A stretch of DNA of 33,631 bases from SIG299 sp045593825 (GTDB lineage: Bacteria; Bacillota; Clostridia; Lachnospirales; Lachnospiraceae). Made by a program: the position numbers and the translations under genes. This document shows positions 8,224 through 14,863 of the stretch, one piece after another (within the stretch, counting starts at the first letter, position 1; each line of letters begins with the position of its first letter). The stretch is from positions 1 through 33,631 of the forward strand of contig JAZNXI010000037.1 of assembly GCA_045593825.1 (NCBI GenBank), read 5' to 3'. Below the pieces are notes generated by a model. It had not been told where the DNA came from. It saw only the letters and a list, made by a program, of their open reading frames with translations, and made no database searches.

Positions 8224-8709
8224 CTACTTTACAATAATTTCAATCAGGGTATCTACGTCGGTTAATTCAAACAGCTTGCCCATGGCCCCATGTTCTACCA
8301 GTTTAATAATCTGTGACCAATTGATTTTGTCCGCGGTACAGGACAAGCCCAGCCAGTCTAGGGACATGCCGCCGTCTACTAAGAGTGTCTGAAGCAACGG
8401 CAATGGAAGATTTAACTGGATATTCTCTGTTCCTTCCTTTACATGAATATAAAGAATAGTTTCCTCAAAGCTTTTTCGTTTTTCCTCCGGAACATAGGTT
8501 GTTTCCGCTTCCCCGGTAAGCAGGGTTTCGATGCTGACACCAAGAATTTTGGAAAGAGTAGGAAGTATCATAATATCCGGACAGGAAATATCCTTCTCCC
8601 ATTTGCTGACGGCCTGGGAGGAGATATCAAGCTGTTTTGCCAGTTCTTCTTGAGTTAATCCTTTTTCTTTTCTGAGTTCTGCGATACGTGCGCCTAAGGT
8701 TTTATTCAT
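8224..8709 (-). CDS. XRE-family transcriptional regulator with C-terminal SHOCT-like region
   Basis: A 161-residue protein with an N-terminal Cro/CI helix-turn-helix at about residues 5-60 (IAELRKEKGLTQEELAKQLD then ISSQAVSKWEKD, PDIMILPTLSKIL). The C-terminal hundred residues are not a standard sensor domain. Starts at ATG 8709 with an AAAGGA site; a minus-strand TATAAT lies at 8745-8750 without a clear -35. Before the mobile element inserted, this gene would have been the divergent neighbour of clpB. Target genes are unknown. Confidence 0.8.
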   Translation of the reverse strand: MNKTLGARIAELRKEKGLTQEELAKQLDISSQAVSKWEKDISCPDIMILPTLSKILGVSIETLLTGEAETTYVPEEKRKSFEETILYIHVKEGTENIQLNLPLPLLQTLLVDGGMSLDWLGLSCTADKINWSQIIKLVEHGAMGKLFELTDVDTLIEIIVK

Positions 8710-8879
8710 TGGTTGGTTTCCTTTCTGTCGTAGAATTTGATTTCATTATAAGGGGTAGGAAAAGAAAAAGAAATGGAAAAATGGTTGAAAACAGGCAACT
8801 GAATGGAGAAAAATCACTCAACCGGTGGTTGGAAAATGTATAAAAAAACAGAAATGTGCAATGCAAAGATTAGAAAAAG

Positions 8880-8913
8880 ATTAAAGTCTGACAATTTTAG
8901 CACTCACCTCTTG
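8880..8913 (+). repeat. attL: left copy of 34-bp direct repeat
   Basis: Identical over 34 bases to 17011-17044 and diverging on both sides (8879 G against 17010 A; 8914 T against 17045 A). It contains one CIRCE arm, TTAGCACTC at 8897-8905, but not the second arm, so this end holds only an orphan half-operator. Confidence 0.9.
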
Positions 8914-8958
8914 TAAGTATTTTGTATGTATCGTCTTTGTTCATCTATACTTGGAATA

Positions 8959-9053
8959 CGCATAAATAAAGGGATTGCAGGACTTATACAGAAAATAGTT
9001 TGTTCGTCTGTTTTCGTCTGATTATAAAAAATATTAGCCGAAAATTAGCCAAA
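8959..9053 (+). repeat. Left-end repeated sites, likely integrase arm sites
   Basis: Two repeat classes seen here recur near the right end in the same orientation. CGCATAAATAAAGGGATTG at 8959-8977 matches 16978-16996 with two differences. A pair of ATTAGCC(A/G)A motifs starts at 9034 and 9045 (counting from TTAGCC) and matches a similar pair at 16913 and 16925. Tandem short repeats inside both ends of a tyrosine-recombinase element are typical arm-type binding sites. The rest of the 8710-9069 stretch holds the XRE gene's upstream region and attL; I see no gene in it. Confidence 0.55.
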
Positions 9054-9056
9054 AGG

Positions 9057-9087
9057 AAAGACTACCGGCTCAAGGCTGATAGTCTTT
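9057..9087 (-). terminator. Possible terminator of the element repressor
   Basis: An 8-bp perfect stem (9057-9064 with 9080-9087) overlaps the end of the repressor gene; on the minus strand it is followed by CCTTTT. The 15-nt loop makes it weak. Confidence 0.4.
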
Positions 9088-9906
9088 TGTTGTATTTGAA
9101 TTGCACGTTGCAATAAGTTGTTTTATGTTTTCTATGTAAAAGGTGGCTGGTTGATGGTATAATTTGTCATTTGACATCTCCTGCAGAGGTTTTAAATAGT
9201 TATTAACGGTATTTACAATTTCTTCATGTGACAATTTGCAAGTTGTAAGTTCTTCGGTTTCTTCATTATAGTATGTTTCTTCCGTACCAATGTCTGAAAC
9301 TAAACTATCAATTAACTCTAACATTTCTTTAAAATAGGTCAGTGCAAACATTTCATTTGCAGATTTATCATTATTATTAAAAAGTTCTTCAATCATTTTT
9401 CCATAACTGTCTAAGGCAGAGGATTTGTATATTTTTTGAAGTGGCTTATCAGTGTACAATTCTTCTTCTTTGAGTATCATATCATTTACATACACTCTTT
9501 TGTTGTGGCAATGCAAATACTGATATAAATCGGTTAAAACAATTTTGATGTAGTCAGAGGAAAAAAGGCTGTCTAACATTTCTTTGTATATATCATTTTT
9601 ACAAAGTTCTGAAAGCGTATTACTAGATTTGGTAGAGAGATTTGTTATATCTTGAAGTCTTTGTGCTGAAACTTTTTTGCAATCTATCTCACCCAGCAAA
9701 TACGCAACATCAACATTTAGTTCTTTTGCGATAATTCCCATGATTTCCAATGGAGGAAATTGAGGAGCTTTTGCGCTAGTGTATTTGCTTATTGTATCTA
9801 GCGAATAACCCAGTTTATTAGCAAGTTGTAATTTTGATATATCTTTCGATTTCATTGCACTCTTTAAATTTGCACTAAAAATTCGTTTTTGCTCTTCAAA
9901 AGTCAT
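9070..9906 (-). CDS. XRE/CI-like repressor of the element
   Basis: A 278-residue protein with an N-terminal Cro/CI-type helix-turn-helix (about residues 10-70: NLKSAMKSKDISKLQLANKL, GYSLDTISKYT, and the ELNVDVAYLLGEID tail typical of XRE domains). The remaining 200 residues are mostly helical with acidic stretches and no recognisable peptidase (no S24 LexA-like Ser/Lys pair was found), so it is not an obvious SOS-cleaved repressor. It is divergent from the excisionase-like gene, as in temperate phages and satellites, with a promoter covered by nested dyads at 9920-9957. It ends with the codons DYQP at the element's left boundary. Start has a CGGAGGTG site. Confidence 0.8.
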   Translation of the reverse strand: MTFEEQKRIFSANLKSAMKSKDISKLQLANKLGYSLDTISKYTSAKAPQFPPLEIMGIIAKELNVDVAYLLGEIDCKKVSAQRLQDITNLSTKSSNTLSELCKNDIYKEMLDSLFSSDYIKIVLTDLYQYLHCHNKRVYVNDMILKEEELYTDKPLQKIYKSSALDSYGKMIEELFNNNDKSANEMFALTYFKEMLELIDSLVSDIGTEETYYNEETEELTTCKLSHEEIVNTVNNYLKPLQEMSNDKLYHQPATFYIENIKQLIATCNSNTTKDYQP

Positions 9907-9919
9907 AATACACCTCCGA

Positions 9920-9968
9920 AAGTTTATAATTTAATGCAATTATAACATGATAAACTTAGATGTGTAAA
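9920..9968 (-). promoter_or_regulatory. Repressor promoter with nested operator dyads
   Basis: On the minus strand TTTACA (9963-9968) and TATAAT (9939-9944) are spaced by 18 bp. The -10 is inside a perfect dyad, TTATAATT (9924-9931) facing AATTATAA (9938-9945). This is nested in an outer dyad, AAGTTTAT (9920-9927) facing ATAAACTT (9950-9957). The layout suggests autorepression. Confidence 0.6.
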
Positions 9969-10028
9969 GAGTAAATGAGTTGAAAGTCGACAAGTAAATT
10001 CAGATTTTTAGTCAATGGAGGTAAGGCG

Positions 10029-10214
10029 ATGTATAAAGCGACTTATAGTGATACCGTCACAAAACTTGCTACAGTTCCGCAGGCAGTAGAGAGGTATAAA
10101 ATAAGCAGAAATGTCTTGATGCAGATTGCAGAACGCGAAAAAGCCGTTCGTAGATTTGGGCGGTCAGTAAGAATTGATATTCAGATTTTAGACAGAGCAA
10201 TCAATAACTATTAA
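10029..10214 (+). CDS. Excisionase-like small DNA-binding protein
   Basis: A 61-residue protein with a winged-helix MerR/excisionase-like pattern: TVPQAVERYKISRNVLMQIA followed by EREKAVRRFGRSVRIDIQILDRAI. The ending with an arginine-rich wing and 'RIDxxxLDRAI' is the common build of Xis/DUF6462-type proteins next to tyrosine integrases in Firmicutes elements. Start has a strong GGAGGTAA site. It is the first gene rightward from the repressor, 17 bases ahead of the replication-like gene. The role in excision is inferred from size, motif and context; a transcriptional regulator would look similar. Confidence 0.65.
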   Translation: MYKATYSDTVTKLATVPQAVERYKISRNVLMQIAEREKAVRRFGRSVRIDIQILDRAINNY

Positions 10215-10231
10215 AAGAAAGCAGGGCGAAA

Positions 10232-10699
10232 ATGGCGAGGAAAGTAAATAGTAAGCACCCATATATGCCTTTTGAAAGCCTTAGCAGTAACCGTGAACAT
10301 GAATATATAAGCAATGGAAAGAAGCAGACAGACACAACTACGAATATATGCTATTCAATGCTTATAAGCCCTGCATTTAAGGATTTAACAGCAAGGCAGA
10401 GAATGTTGTATGTTTATGCTAAAACGCAGTATTTTGGAGCAAAGAGTCGACCAAAGAATGACTTCCCCGATATAGAGGAATACAAGGCAGATAGTGGCAG
10501 AAAATACTTTTATTTAAATCACTTCCTGCTTTCTAATGTTTTTGGTTTATACCCTAAATCAAATACAAGGGATTTATATGCTGATATTGATTCTCTAATA
10601 GAGCATGGATTTATAAAAAAAGTTTCTGATGGCAGGGCAAACCAACAAAGAAGTATCTATACTTACAGTACAAAATGGAAAGAGTGGCAGAATAAATAA
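10232..10699 (+). CDS. Replication-initiator-like winged-helix protein
   Basis: A 155-residue protein. The middle (residues about 40-110) reads like the N-terminal winged helix of RepA-type initiators: SMLISPAFKDLTARQRMLYV and then a wing with DLYADIDSLIEHGFIKKVSD. The 'LTARQRMLYVYAKTQYF' helix is the best match. It lacks the longer C-terminal part of plasmid RepA_N proteins. It sits 17 bases after the excisionase-like gene and directly upstream of four repeated dyads that could be its binding sites, which strengthens a replication or control role. Identity remains tentative: it could be a helix-turn-helix regulator. Confidence 0.45.
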   Translation: MARKVNSKHPYMPFESLSSNREHEYISNGKKQTDTTTNICYSMLISPAFKDLTARQRMLYVYAKTQYFGAKSRPKNDFPDIEEYKADSGRKYFYLNHFLLSNVFGLYPKSNTRDLYADIDSLIEHGFIKKVSDGRANQQRSIYTYSTKWKEWQNK

Positions 10700-10705
10700 A
10701 ATCGC

Positions 10706-10853
10706 TATGACAGTTTGTAATAACTTTGGAAGTAAAGTTGTGACAGTGTGTCATAAGCAAAGCAAAATAACTACAAGGGAAAAACGAGGTTGTGACAAAT
10801 TGTAATAACTGTAATGTAAATATAACGAGTAGGGTTATGACATTTTGACTTAG
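10706..10853 (+). repeat. Four iteron-like dyads downstream of the rep-like gene
   Basis: Four copies of T(A/G)TGACA-N3-TGT(A/C)ATAA(C/G) start at 10706, 10739, 10791 and 10836; the fourth is the most degenerate. The second is a perfect dyad, TGACA-GTG-TGTCA. All are in one orientation at intervals of 33, 52 and 45 bp. The 10700-10890 gap contains no gene. Iterons of an origin or operators for the downstream HNH gene are both possible. Confidence 0.6.
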
Positions 10854-10890
10854 TATATAGATACTATACCATGTATAGTGAGGTGTCTTA

Positions 10891-11487
10891 TTGAGGTATC
10901 ACAAGTATTTAAAAACAGAGAAATGGAAAGAAAAACGGCAAGCAGTGTTTGAACGTGCTTTGAGAGAAGCAAAGTGTACTAGCAGGTATGGCATTTGTGA
11001 ATTTTGCGGTTATATACCACGAAAAAGCGGATTGCTAGAGGTTCATCATTTGGAATATCCAAAGATTTTAGGAACGGAAAGCCTTGATATGCTTGTATTG
11101 CTTTGCCGGAAGTGTCACAGAAAAGCGCATGAGAACAGAGAGCAATTTAAAGAAAATTATATGAGAGTGAGGAAAAAGAAAATGGAAGAAAGAAGAATTG
11201 AGTTTGAAATCAAGAAAAACATCGGTGTGTTATCCGAAAGCGGTTCGGTTCGAAAGGAATTGAATATTGTATCTTGGAACAAAGAAAAACCAGTGATTGA
11301 TTTAAGGAACTGGGAGCGCAGGAACGGCACGATTAAACCTTATAAGGGATTGACTTTAGATAGGGCAGAAGCTACTACGTTAGCAATATTATTGAATGAT
11401 TTTCTTGATGGAAATAAGCCTGCATCAGAAGAAACAAAACAGAAAGCAAGTTCACTCGATGGTTTTCTAGGTTATGTTGCTGATTAG
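10891..11487 (+). CDS. HNH endonuclease-like protein
   Basis: A 198-residue protein with a zinc-bound HNH fold in its N-terminal half: C36xxC39, the double histidine H52-H53 (LEVHHLEYP) and C72xxC75-H76 (LCRKCHRKAH), the order seen in McrA/HNH nucleases. The C-terminal half (from about residue 95, a KKKMEERRIEFEIKKN helix onwards) is unfamiliar. The start is TTG at 10891 behind an AGGTG site, consistent with the neighbours. HNH proteins are common in phages (packaging, homing, defence) and the next gene resembles a small terminase, a pairing known in phages. Cleavage activity is inferred from the conserved metal and histidine residues only. Confidence 0.7.
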   Translation: MRYHKYLKTEKWKEKRQAVFERALREAKCTSRYGICEFCGYIPRKSGLLEVHHLEYPKILGTESLDMLVLLCRKCHRKAHENREQFKENYMRVRKKKMEERRIEFEIKKNIGVLSESGSVRKELNIVSWNKEKPVIDLRNWERRNGTIKPYKGLTLDRAEATTLAILLNDFLDGNKPASEETKQKASSLDGFLGYVAD

Positions 11488-11633
11488 CAGGAAGTAAAAC
11501 GGCATGAAATGTGTTAGAAGTCCATGTGTGGTTCAAATTTGAAAGAAAAGGCTAAGTTCAACGGGAAAAGTTGACATTATAAAAAAGAGCGTTAAAACGC
11601 ATTTTAGAGCGTTCTATGCAGAAAGGAGGAAAT

Positions 11634-12101
11634 ATGGCAAGAGCGAATAATAGTCCCACTAATTGGAAAGAAAATGTTGAAATTGTTGAGAATAGCAATA
11701 TTTTAAGCATATTCGACAAGTTCCGCAGGCTTCCTCCAGTGTCAAAACATGATGTTCAAGGTATTTCCGAACGATTAGATTTATATTTTAATACTTGCGC
11801 TCAAAGTAAATTTATTCCAACGGTTGAAAGTATGACACTTGCCCTTGGAGTAAGTAGACAAGCTGTGTGGAAGTGGCAACAAGAAGAATGTGAAGCAGGA
11901 CGGTTGATAAGCAGGGCGAAAGAATATATAAATTCGTTGCTCACTACCGCAACACTTCAAGGCGAGGTTGCTTTCCCTTATGCAATTTGGTTACAGAAAA
12001 ATCATTTTCAGTATTCAGATACACAGAAAATAGAAATAAAACCACTTGATGATAAGAGAGCATTAACTGCTTCGGAACTTCCAAAACTGGGTAATATGTA
12101 G
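11634..12101 (+). CDS. Helix-turn-helix protein resembling phage terminase small subunits
   Basis: 155 residues from the ATG at 11634, chosen because AAAGGAGG at about 11622-11629 is correctly spaced; an ATG at 11616 would precede that site. A helix-turn-helix lies at about residues 65-85 (PTVESMTLALGVSRQAVWKW). The end of the folded part, VAFPYAIWLQKNHFQYSDTQ, is like the 'xxGIFLMKNNxGYxD' block of small terminase/DNA-packaging proteins, which bind pac sites. In satellites a private small terminase redirects helper packaging; here that is only a suggestion. No large terminase gene is present. Alternative: a replication or regulatory HTH protein. Confidence 0.45.
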   Translation: MARANNSPTNWKENVEIVENSNILSIFDKFRRLPPVSKHDVQGISERLDLYFNTCAQSKFIPTVESMTLALGVSRQAVWKWQQEECEAGRLISRAKEYINSLLTTATLQGEVAFPYAIWLQKNHFQYSDTQKIEIKPLDDKRALTASELPKLGNM

Positions 12102-12413
12102 ATGATTTTTAGCCAATCTATTAGCTGAAAGATAATAAAAGGGGCTTGAAGTGGCATAAATAAGGTATTTGCAAGTATTGATTAGCACTTACACTGTCTA
12201 AGTACATAGCAAAAATAAGCGGTTTTAGATGTGCTTTTGTAGTAGTGGGGCAAAGTGAAAATCAATAGGACTTTAGAAAGTACCGTGTGGGGGTTATATA
12301 GAAAGTCCTGCATTACCCTGCTTGCCTACTCAAATCTTTACAAGCAAGAAAAAAGCCCCTAGTTTTAAAAATCAAAAATAATAAAAAGGCTATTTAGCCG
12401 GAAAGAGGTATTT
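12102..12413 (+). other. Gene-free stretch with conserved-looking structure
   Basis: 312 bases without a gene. It holds a TTAGCC pair (12109 and 12121) like those at the element ends, and a perfect 8-bp inverted repeat, AGGACTTT (12267-12274) facing AAAGTCCT (12302-12309). The 27-nt loop contains GTGTGGGGGTT, whose GGGTTA could also pair with TTACCC after the stem. A single TTAGCCG at 12394-12400 precedes the ribosome binding site of the next gene. A structured RNA or long leader is possible; I cannot match a known family. Confidence 0.4.
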
Positions 12414-13445
12414 ATGACAATTAAGGAATTAACATCACTACTGCAAGCAATCAAGATTGATTATGCGGAGCAGTATAAAGTTGCTATGGCAGAGAGAGAT
12501 AAGGCATTAAAGGAAGTAGAAGCTAATTTTAAGCCGGATGCACCTTTTTACAAGGCGCGTATTAAGGAAATCAACGAGGCTTTTGATAAAACCATTGCCG
12601 ATAAGCGTATAGAAAGCATGGATAGCGCAATGACCTATATTATCGACATTCGAGAAACAGAAATTGAAAAGGCAAAGAAAATTGATACTGCGGCTTTAGA
12701 AAAGATTTTGGCTTTAAAGGATATTCCGCTTTCAAAGTCTGAAATCCTGGCAATTAAGGACAGGTACGGTGCAAAGGATTACTATAGCGGCAGAATGCTT
12801 GCGGTAATTGCAGAGAAAAATGGAATTGAATTATCTGAGGTTGGAATTGAAGCTCCACTCGATACGAAATTAGGAGTTTTATCTGCTCTTGAAAAGCAGA
12901 TGGATATTGTAATTAGAGACTGGAGCCCAGATGCAAAAGAAACAGATAAGAGAGAAAAACATGTCATAGCGATAGCAGCACTTGGTGAAGAAACTTTGCG
13001 GACCTTCGAACAGCGCTGGACAAATGATTATTCTGATGGTTCTGACAGTGATGTAGCAAATAAAGCCTATTTAAGAATTAAAGCGGCAGAAAGTCAGAGC
13101 GAAAAGGCAATTTTGATTTCAAATGCACTTAGAAATGCAAAAGGAGAAGCAAGAAATTTGTTACTTTACAAGTTGGCATTGGATTCTGATTCAAATATTT
13201 CAGAATATGCTTTCGGTCTCTCCGGCCATAGTGAAGAAATTGCAGAATGGAAGAGCGGAAAAGCAGAAAGCTATGCTTCGGCAGTAAAGTTAGTTGAAGA
13301 TATTGCACCGATTCGTGACCTTTCCGTAGTTATGCAAAGAATTGAGGAACATTCTGATAATCCATTTTTGGACAGTATGTTGAAGGAAGCGGCAAAAGAT
13401 AGCGAAACAATAAGAACAGCAATTTCCGATTCGTTTGCTGAGTAA
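12414..13445 (+). CDS. Large helical protein of unknown function, element-encoded
   Basis: A 343-residue, strongly charged protein, predicted mostly alpha-helical with a coiled-coil-like N-terminal third (AEQYKVAMAERDKALKEVEA onwards) and no membrane segment, signal peptide or metal motif. The middle (residues about 110-170) has an SKSEILAIKDRYGAKDYYSG block. I do not recognise a family. Its size, abundance-type composition and position after the terminase-like gene would suit a scaffold, DNA-organising or interaction protein, but nothing in the sequence proves it. Start has a GAAAGAGG site. It is separated from the upstream gene by a long gene-free leader, so probably has its own promoter or regulated leader. 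Confidence 0.7.
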   Translation: MTIKELTSLLQAIKIDYAEQYKVAMAERDKALKEVEANFKPDAPFYKARIKEINEAFDKTIADKRIESMDSAMTYIIDIRETEIEKAKKIDTAALEKILALKDIPLSKSEILAIKDRYGAKDYYSGRMLAVIAEKNGIELSEVGIEAPLDTKLGVLSALEKQMDIVIRDWSPDAKETDKREKHVIAIAALGEETLRTFEQRWTNDYSDGSDSDVANKAYLRIKAAESQSEKAILISNALRNAKGEARNLLLYKLALDSDSNISEYAFGLSGHSEEIAEWKSGKAESYASAVKLVEDIAPIRDLSVVMQRIEEHSDNPFLDSMLKEAAKDSETIRTAISDSFAE

Positions 13446-13462
13446 GCATGAGGTAAAAAGAA

Positions 13463-13528
13463 ATGAGATTTAAAAAGTATATTGATGCGTACTTGAATGA
13501 AAACAACGGACAGCAAGAAGCAGAGTAA
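13463..13528 (+). CDS. Possible 21-residue peptide
   Basis: A short open frame MRFKKYIDAYLNENNGQQEAE with GAGGT at 13450-13454, eight bases upstream of the ATG. It sits between the 343-residue protein and the sigma factor and just before a strong hairpin, a position suited to a leader peptide. Length alone gives no protection against chance. Confidence 0.3.
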   Translation: MRFKKYIDAYLNENNGQQEAE

Positions 13529-13540
13529 TTGTATAAGTGT

Positions 13541-13568
13541 TGTAGTGGGCGGAGTTTTCCGCCCTACA
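13541..13568 (+). promoter_or_regulatory. Strong hairpin in the sigma factor leader
   Basis: A GC-rich 7-bp stem (13547-13553 with 13558-13564, loop GTTT) extended by 4 bp (13541-13544 with 13565-13568) across a 2-nt bulge. No U tract follows; instead it ends 8 bases before the Shine-Dalgarno sequence of the sigma factor, so translational control is more likely than termination. Confidence 0.55.
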
Positions 13569-13581
13569 CCTTAAAAGGGAG

Positions 13582-14475
13582 GTGGCGAAAATAAGTAACG
13601 AGGAACTTGTGAAGATGATAAAATGCAGTACACAGGAAGAACGAAAGCCCTTTTTAGAGCAACTGTATTTTAATTTATTAGGGCTTATGAAGAAAATTAT
13701 TAAACCATTTCTTTGCTTTGCAGAAGAAGATGAATTTTTAAATCAGTGCTTTTTCGGGTTGCTTTCCGCTATAGATGGATATGAAGAATGCAAAGGACGG
13801 TTTTCTGTATATGTTTCCTATTGGTTCAAACAGTGCATTGTAAGATATTTAGAAGATAGTGGTTTTATTATTCGTATTCCAGTGCATTACCGGCAGAAAA
13901 TCAGAGAATACAAGAGAGCAGTTGAAATTCTTTCTAATGAGTTGGGGCATACTCCGACAGATTTTGAAGTTGCAGAATTTATGGGAATGGAATTTGCAGA
14001 AATTCAAGATATAAAACTGCATCAGTGTAACCTACTTTCTTTAGATGTTCCTATTGATAATGATGATGGAAAAGAAATGAGTTTTGCTGACACCATAGCA
14101 AGCGAATTTGACCTAGAAAATGAAGTGATTGAAGAAGTTTATGCAGAGTATGAAAAAACTGCATTGTGGGGCATTTTAGAGCGTTCTGTGAGTGCTTCGG
14201 AATATAGAATTATTGAAGAATTTTATAAAAAAGGAAAAGCAGGAACACAGATAGCGGAAGAAATGAACTTGTCATATAGTAAGGTTCGGAATTTAAAAGA
14301 AAGCGGTTTGCGGAAGGTGCGATATGGGCAGGGTAAAAAAGAATTGCTTGATAGTTTAGAGATAGCAGAAGCAGGACAGTACAGATGCGGTTTAAGCAAT
14401 TTTAAAGAGCATTTAGAGAGTAAAACGGAATATTTGGCAATGAAGCGAATAGAAGCAAGAGAAAATTATAAGTAA
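13582..14475 (+). CDS. Element-encoded sigma-70 family factor
   Basis: 297 residues from GTG 13582, with sigma region 2 (residues about 20-85, FAEEDEFLNQCFFGLLSAID, then YEECKGRFSVYVSYWFKQCI), region 3 (IRIPVHYRQKIREYKRAVEI onwards, the RIPVH and LGHTPTDFEVAEFMGM blocks) and region 4 (GTQIAEEMNLSYSKVRNLKE). It has the region 3 that ECF factors lack, so it is a small group 3-like sigma, as found in some phages and elements. A C-terminal tail follows region 4. The start is odd: AGGGAGG at 13576-13582 overlaps the GTG and is ideally placed for an ATA codon at 13591. It may direct host polymerase to element genes. Confidence 0.8.
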   Translation: MAKISNEELVKMIKCSTQEERKPFLEQLYFNLLGLMKKIIKPFLCFAEEDEFLNQCFFGLLSAIDGYEECKGRFSVYVSYWFKQCIVRYLEDSGFIIRIPVHYRQKIREYKRAVEILSNELGHTPTDFEVAEFMGMEFAEIQDIKLHQCNLLSLDVPIDNDDGKEMSFADTIASEFDLENEVIEEVYAEYEKTALWGILERSVSASEYRIIEEFYKKGKAGTQIAEEMNLSYSKVRNLKESGLRKVRYGQGKKELLDSLEIAEAGQYRCGLSNFKEHLESKTEYLAMKRIEARENYK

Positions 14476-14613
14476 TAACAAAATCCGACATCTACAAAGT
14501 AAATGCCGGACTTGCTAATGAAGTTATACAGAGCATGAAAAAATGGAAGTTTCTACAAAAGTAGTATAACATAAAAACGAAAATAACACAACAGTGATAA
14601 TATAAAATTTATA

Positions 14614-14650
14614 TTGACTTTTTGCGAGGACAATAATATAATAATTATTG
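14614..14650 (+). promoter_or_regulatory. Sigma-A promoter with operator dyad for the ribbon-helix-helix gene
   Basis: TTGACT (14614-14619), a 17-bp spacer and a perfect TATAAT (14637-14642). A perfect 7-bp dyad, CAATAAT (14631-14637) facing ATTATTG (14644-14650), is centred on the -10. Autorepression by the encoded protein is likely. Confidence 0.65.
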
Positions 14651-14682
14651 CAAGGGCATTAAATGGAAGTGAGGTGCAAAAA

Positions 14683-14859
14683 ATGAGCCCTAGAACTGGC
14701 AGACCGCCAAAGGAAAATGCTAGAAAGAACGATTTGAATATTCGATTGACGGACGAGGAAAAGCAAGAAATTCAGTTTGTTGCTAATGCGTTGGGAGTAT
14801 CGAGAACAGATGCAATTCTAAAAGGCATTAAACTTTTAAAGGCGGAAATAGAAAAATAA
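14683..14859 (+). CDS. Ribbon-helix-helix DNA-binding protein
   Basis: 58 residues from ATG 14683 (GAGGTG site at 14671-14676). After a basic leader (MSPRTGRPPKENARKND) comes a ribbon-helix-helix fold: strand LNIRLTDEE, helix KQEIQFVANALG, turn VSRTDAIL, helix KGIKLLKAEIE. Such CopG/Arc-type proteins act as dimers on short palindromes, and the AT-rich dyad over its own -10 is a fitting target. It could be a copy-number or maintenance regulator of the element. An antitoxin role was considered, but no toxin is recognisable next to it. Longer upstream in-frame starts exist but lie before the promoter's expected start of transcription. Confidence 0.75.
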   Translation: MSPRTGRPPKENARKNDLNIRLTDEEKQEIQFVANALGVSRTDAILKGIKLLKAEIEK

Positions 14860-14863
14860 AAAA

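Noticed and set aside
10706..10853. CRISPR array
   Set aside because: Repeats are only about 19 bp, imperfect and irregularly spaced, with no cas genes.
14487..14514. Terminator after the element sigma gene
   Set aside because: The TCCGACAT/ATGCCGGA stem has a mismatch and no T run follows.
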